Shown piece after piece: positions 33,626-36,197 of a stretch of 36,197 bases of DNA. The notes under the pieces are model-generated. The model was not told the origin of the DNA and did not search any database. It worked only from the letters and a program-made list of their open reading frames with translations. The DNA is taken from contig DAHUXZ010000023.1 in the NCBI GenBank assembly GCA_027315455.1, forward strand, positions 1 through 36,197, read 5' to 3'. Position numbers and translations under genes: made by a program. Every line of letters starts with the position of its first letter. The stretch's first letter is position 1. The stretch comes from Thermoplasmata archaeon. GTDB lineage: Archaea; Thermoplasmatota; Thermoplasmata; Lutacidiplasmatales; UBA184.

Positions 33626-34504
33626 TCAGGCGTGCGAGAGGTCGCGCACGAGGATCTGGGCGATGTCCGGGGCGACCGAGGCCTTCTCCGCCGGGTTGTC
33701 GAGGGTGTCGGTCGAGAACAGCGCGTCGGAGACCGCCTTGATCCGCTCGAAGGCGTCGCGCAGGAAGAGCCCGTGGGTGCACGAGGCCGCGATCGCACCG
33801 ACCTTGTGCCGCTTCAGGAGCCGGGCCGCCTCGACGATCGTCCCGCCGGTGGAGATGACGTCATCGACGATCACGATGTGCTTGCCCTCGAGATCGATCG
33901 GAAGCTGGGCCGGCAGCGACAGCTCGACGTGCTCGCTGTCGATCCGCCGCTTCTCCAGGGCGAGCCAGGGGCGCTCGAGGATCGCGGCCATCCGCTTCGC
34001 CCGCTCGATCCCGCCCTTGTCCGGGGAGACGAGCAGGTCGACCGGCCGCTCCCGGAACAGTCGGGCGATCGCGGGGATCCCGCTCGCCTCGAACGCCGGT
34101 TTCCCGAACGACCGCAGGGTCTCGGGGGAGTGGAGGTCCACGGTCACCACGGCGTCGGCGTCGAGCGCGACGTGGCGGGCGAGGGCCCGGGCGCTCACGG
34201 GCTCGCCGGGGAAGAACAGGCGGTCCTGCCGCGCATAGCCGAAGTAGGGGACGACCACGAAGAGCCGGCGGGCCCCCGCCTCGCGGATCGCGTCCGCGAG
34301 CAGGAACAGCTCGAGGACGTCTTGGTCGCTGCGGGTCGACTGGACCAGGACGACGTCCTCCCCGGCGATGCGGCCCCCGACCCGCACGTAGAGCTCGCCG
34401 TCGGGGAAGCGCTTGAGGAACGGGATGCCGAACGGGGCGTTCCCGAGCTCGCGGGAGATCCGTTCCGCGAGGGCGGTCGAAGCGGAGCCACCAATGACGT
34501 GCAC
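33626..34504 (-). CDS. prs: Ribose-phosphate pyrophosphokinase
   Basis: 292 residues, the shorter archaeal type. Prs transfers pyrophosphate from ATP to ribose 5-phosphate, giving PRPP for purine, pyrimidine, histidine and NAD synthesis. Seen are RFPDGELYVR, VLVQSTRSDQDVLELFLL, the flexible-loop segment YFGYARQDRLFFPGE, the metal-binding VDLHS, the SPDKGG loop and the PRPP-binding site HIVIVDDVISTGGTI. The bacterial KRR catalytic loop appears as LEKRRID. The GTG start lies 27 bases after a T-rich box. The conserved first strand begins at once (HVIGGSAS), so no upstream start is needed. Confidence 0.95.
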   Translation of the reverse strand: MHVIGGSASTALAERISRELGNAPFGIPFLKRFPDGELYVRVGGRIAGEDVVLVQSTRSDQDVLELFLLADAIREAGARRLFVVVPYFGYARQDRLFFPGEPVSARALARHVALDADAVVTVDLHSPETLRSFGKPAFEASGIPAIARLFRERPVDLLVSPDKGGIERAKRMAAILERPWLALEKRRIDSEHVELSLPAQLPIDLEGKHIVIVDDVISTGGTIVEAARLLKRHKVGAIAASCTHGLFLRDAFERIKAVSDALFSTDTLDNPAEKASVAPDIAQILVRDLSHA

Positions 34505-34528
34505 GGTGCCCCCGGGACCGGGAGGGAG

Positions 34529-34535
34529 AAAAAGG
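34529..34535 (-). promoter_or_regulatory. Promoter box of prs
   Basis: On the minus strand CCTTTTT, about 27 bases before GTG 34504; leaderless spacing. Confidence 0.6.
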
Positions 34536-34562
34536 TTGTGTCGGGGGCGGGTGCCGGGGACG

Positions 34563-36089
34563 TCACGGCGGCGGCGGGGACGGGCCGCGCGCAGCGTCCA
34601 GGGCGTAGGCGGTGGGGCCCCGCCGCTCCCGATGCCGCAGGTAGAAGCGCTCCGTCCGCGGTTCGCGGCCGCGCAGGACGCTGAAGGTAGCCGCCGCGAA
34701 GACGAGCAGCGCGCTCGCCCGGAACGCGGTGTGCATCCCGTCGAGGAACACCGCGTCGAGGCCGGCCGGGGTGAGCCCGGCGACCATCTGGGGGGTGAAG
34801 GCCCCCCCGAACAGGGCGCTCGCCACGCCCGCCGGCAGCTGGCTCGTGAGCGCCACGAGCGCCAGGGCGAAGCTGAGGGCCATCGACGAGTTGCGCAGGG
34901 TCATCATCACACCGCTCGCGACCCCGTAGCGCTCCCGCGGCACCCCGCCCATGATCGCCGACGTGTTCGCCGGGAAGAACAGGCCCCCGCCGATGCCGAG
35001 GAGCCCCTCGAACAGGGCGACCTCGTAGAGCGGGGTCGCCCGGGAGATCGTGGAGAAGGCGAGGAGGACGGCCCCCTGGATCACGAGCCCGACCGTGGAG
35101 AGGACACGGGCGCCGTAGCGGTCGGAGAGCCGCCCTCCGAGCGGCCCCACGATGCCGAGGGTCACGGAGAGGGGGACCAGAAGGTAGGCCGCGGTGAGGA
35201 CCGGGATGCCCAGGATACCCTGGAAGTAGACCATGAGGAGGAAGTTCGTCGCGAACATCGCGATCCCCTGGAGGACCGAGGAAGCGAGCGAGGCGCTGAA
35301 CAGCCAGCTGCGGAAGAGGCCGAAGGGGAGGATGGGGTCCCGGCTGATCTTCCACTCCCACAGTACGAACAGGGTGAGGAGGGGGGCCGCGGCGAGCAGC
35401 GGGCCGATAACCTCCGGGGCGCGCCACGTCGTGAGGATCCCCTCGGTGATCCCGAGGAGGAACGAGGCGAGGCCTCCCGTGAACAGCCCGGCCGCGACGA
35501 AGTCGAACGTCTCCCGGGGGCGGACCGTGACCGATTCGTGGAGAACGTAGTAGGCGAGGACCGTCGCGGCGATGCCGATCGGGACGTTGATCCAGAAGAT
35601 CCACCGCCAGCTCGTGACGGAGAGGATCAACCCCCCCAGTACGATCCCGAAGACGGAGCCGGTCCCCCAGACCACCGAGTTGATGCCGAACGCACGGCCG
35701 CGCTCCCCGGTCGGGAAGGCATCGGAGAGGATGGCGAAGGAGTTCGCGACGAGCATCGCGCCGCCCACCCCCTGGATCGCGCGGAAGAGGACGAGCTCGG
35801 GCCCCGACAGGGCGAGGCCGCTCAGGCCGCTCCCGAGGACGAACACCGCGAAGCCGGCGTTGTAGAGCCGCTTGCGGCCCTTCATGTCGGCGACGCGGCC
35901 GAGGGAGAGGACCAGGGTCGTCCCCATGAGGATATAGATCATGAGGACCCATACCATCGACACCAGGCTGGCCGAAAGGTCGGCCGCGATGCGGGGGAAG
36001 GCGATGATGAGGACGGTCCCGTCGATGGCCCCCATCAGGCTGCCGATGCTGACGACCCCCAGGGCCTTCCACTTGTACTGCACGTTCAT
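34563..36089 (-). CDS. MFS multidrug exporter, DHA2-like (14-helix type)
   Basis: 508 residues with about 14 predicted membrane helices. The first helix has VVSIGSLMGAIDGTVLIIAFPRIA, the family's motif D1 pattern around the aspartate. The loop between helices 2 and 3 is LGRVADMKGRKRLYNAG (motif A). Helix 5 holds GSVFGIVLGGLI (antiporter motif C-like). This is the layout of EmrB/QacA-type proton-driven exporters. The substrate is unknown. The start is set to ATG 36089 since a promoter box is 25 bases upstream and the first helix starts shortly after. A longer frame beginning at 36155 would add 22 Arg-rich residues. Confidence 0.92.
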   Translation of the reverse strand: MNVQYKWKALGVVSIGSLMGAIDGTVLIIAFPRIAADLSASLVSMVWVLMIYILMGTTLVLSLGRVADMKGRKRLYNAGFAVFVLGSGLSGLALSGPELVLFRAIQGVGGAMLVANSFAILSDAFPTGERGRAFGINSVVWGTGSVFGIVLGGLILSVTSWRWIFWINVPIGIAATVLAYYVLHESVTVRPRETFDFVAAGLFTGGLASFLLGITEGILTTWRAPEVIGPLLAAAPLLTLFVLWEWKISRDPILPFGLFRSWLFSASLASSVLQGIAMFATNFLLMVYFQGILGIPVLTAAYLLVPLSVTLGIVGPLGGRLSDRYGARVLSTVGLVIQGAVLLAFSTISRATPLYEVALFEGLLGIGGGLFFPANTSAIMGGVPRERYGVASGVMMTLRNSSMALSFALALVALTSQLPAGVASALFGGAFTPQMVAGLTPAGLDAVFLDGMHTAFRASALLVFAAATFSVLRGREPRTERFYLRHRERRGPTAYALDAARGPSPPPP

Positions 36090-36110
36090 CGCGTCGACCG
36101 GAAGTCTCAG

Positions 36111-36117
36111 GATAACC
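36111..36117 (-). promoter_or_regulatory. Promoter box of the MFS gene
   Basis: GGTTATC on the minus strand, centred 25 bases before ATG 36089. The remaining 80 bases to the window edge hold no supported gene. Confidence 0.55.
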
Positions 36118-36197
36118 CTTGTGCGCCCCTTCCGGCCCCTGCTCCGGCGTGTCATGGCGGTCAGTATGGATGCGCATACGTTCCGCCGTCAGCCGGG

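Noticed and set aside
32216-34684. 822-residue plus-strand open frame across GNAT and prs
   Set aside because: Antisense to two clear genes and compositionally a shadow frame.
34195-36177. 660-residue minus-strand frame overlapping the MFS gene
   Set aside because: Its end mirrors part of prs in another frame, and the MFS frame has clear membrane helices.
36153-36197. Possible divergent gene starting at ATG 36153
   Set aside because: Only 15 codons are visible, with no domain, and the A/T box is 39 bases away rather than 25-30.

Overview
The window is one contiguous, very GC-rich stretch of archaeal chromosome (third codon positions are almost all G or C). Archaeal marks are a TFIIB-type initiation factor with a TATA box, uS2 co-encoded with enolase, PurP (FAICAR synthetase), archaeal phosphopantothenate synthetase, PheS with a long N-terminal extension, a tRNA gene with a bulge-helix-bulge intron, and start codons lying 25-30 nt downstream of T/A-rich boxes, which points to leaderless mRNAs. 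A high-GC member of Thermoplasmatota is my best guess. It rests on gene content only and was not tested. The organism looks like a heterotroph that makes its own arginine, purines, NAD and CoA, takes up peptides, and has acyl-CoA oxidation and acyl-CoA mutase enzymes.

Layout. 1-7 kb: the tail of a zinc-ribbon protein, an ACT-domain protein, then a tightly packed arginine operon argC-argJ-argB-argG-argH in which argJ/argB and argB/argG overlap by four bases and argH overlaps the end of argG. 7-8.2 kb: a convergent C2H2 zinc-finger gene and a second ACT-domain protein, a paralogue of the first, so the pair brackets the arginine genes. 8.3-11.4 kb: a very large membrane-anchored PKD/solute-binding protein. 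11.4-18.6 kb: pheS-pheT, acyl-CoA mutase large subunit, methylmalonyl-CoA epimerase, enolase and uS2 in one direction with four-base or no overlaps. 18.7-21.1 kb: a TrmB-like regulator and a TFB gene separated by a palindrome and a strong TATA box. 21.2-25.6 kb: a RecB/AddB-like Fe-S nuclease, PurP, a two-gene ABC exporter and a small multi-CxxC protein. 25.6 kb: tRNA-Ser(GGA) with a predicted 33-nt intron in its T loop. 25.8-36.1 kb: a GAF protein, phosphopantothenate synthetase and a coiled-coil protein, SfsA and an isovaleryl-CoA-dehydrogenase-like enzyme, NadB, a tandem Cas4-like nuclease, a GNAT acetyltransferase with PRPP synthetase, and a DHA2-type MFS exporter.

How the genes connect. 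Arginine synthesis runs from ArgC to ArgH here; ArgD, ArgF and carbamoyl-phosphate synthetase must lie elsewhere. Prs supplies PRPP for PurP and for NAD synthesis, which NadB begins. Acyl-CoA dehydrogenase, mutase and epimerase fit branched-chain amino-acid catabolism through propionyl-CoA to succinyl-CoA. No stretch over 300 bases lacks a gene. I saw no CRISPR array, insertion sequence, rRNA gene or prophage.

The most unusual items are the T-loop tRNA intron, the tandem Cas4-like protein whose second copy has lost its catalytic lysine, the ACT-protein pair around the arginine operon, and the regular leaderless-promoter spacing, which lets several start codons be corrected.
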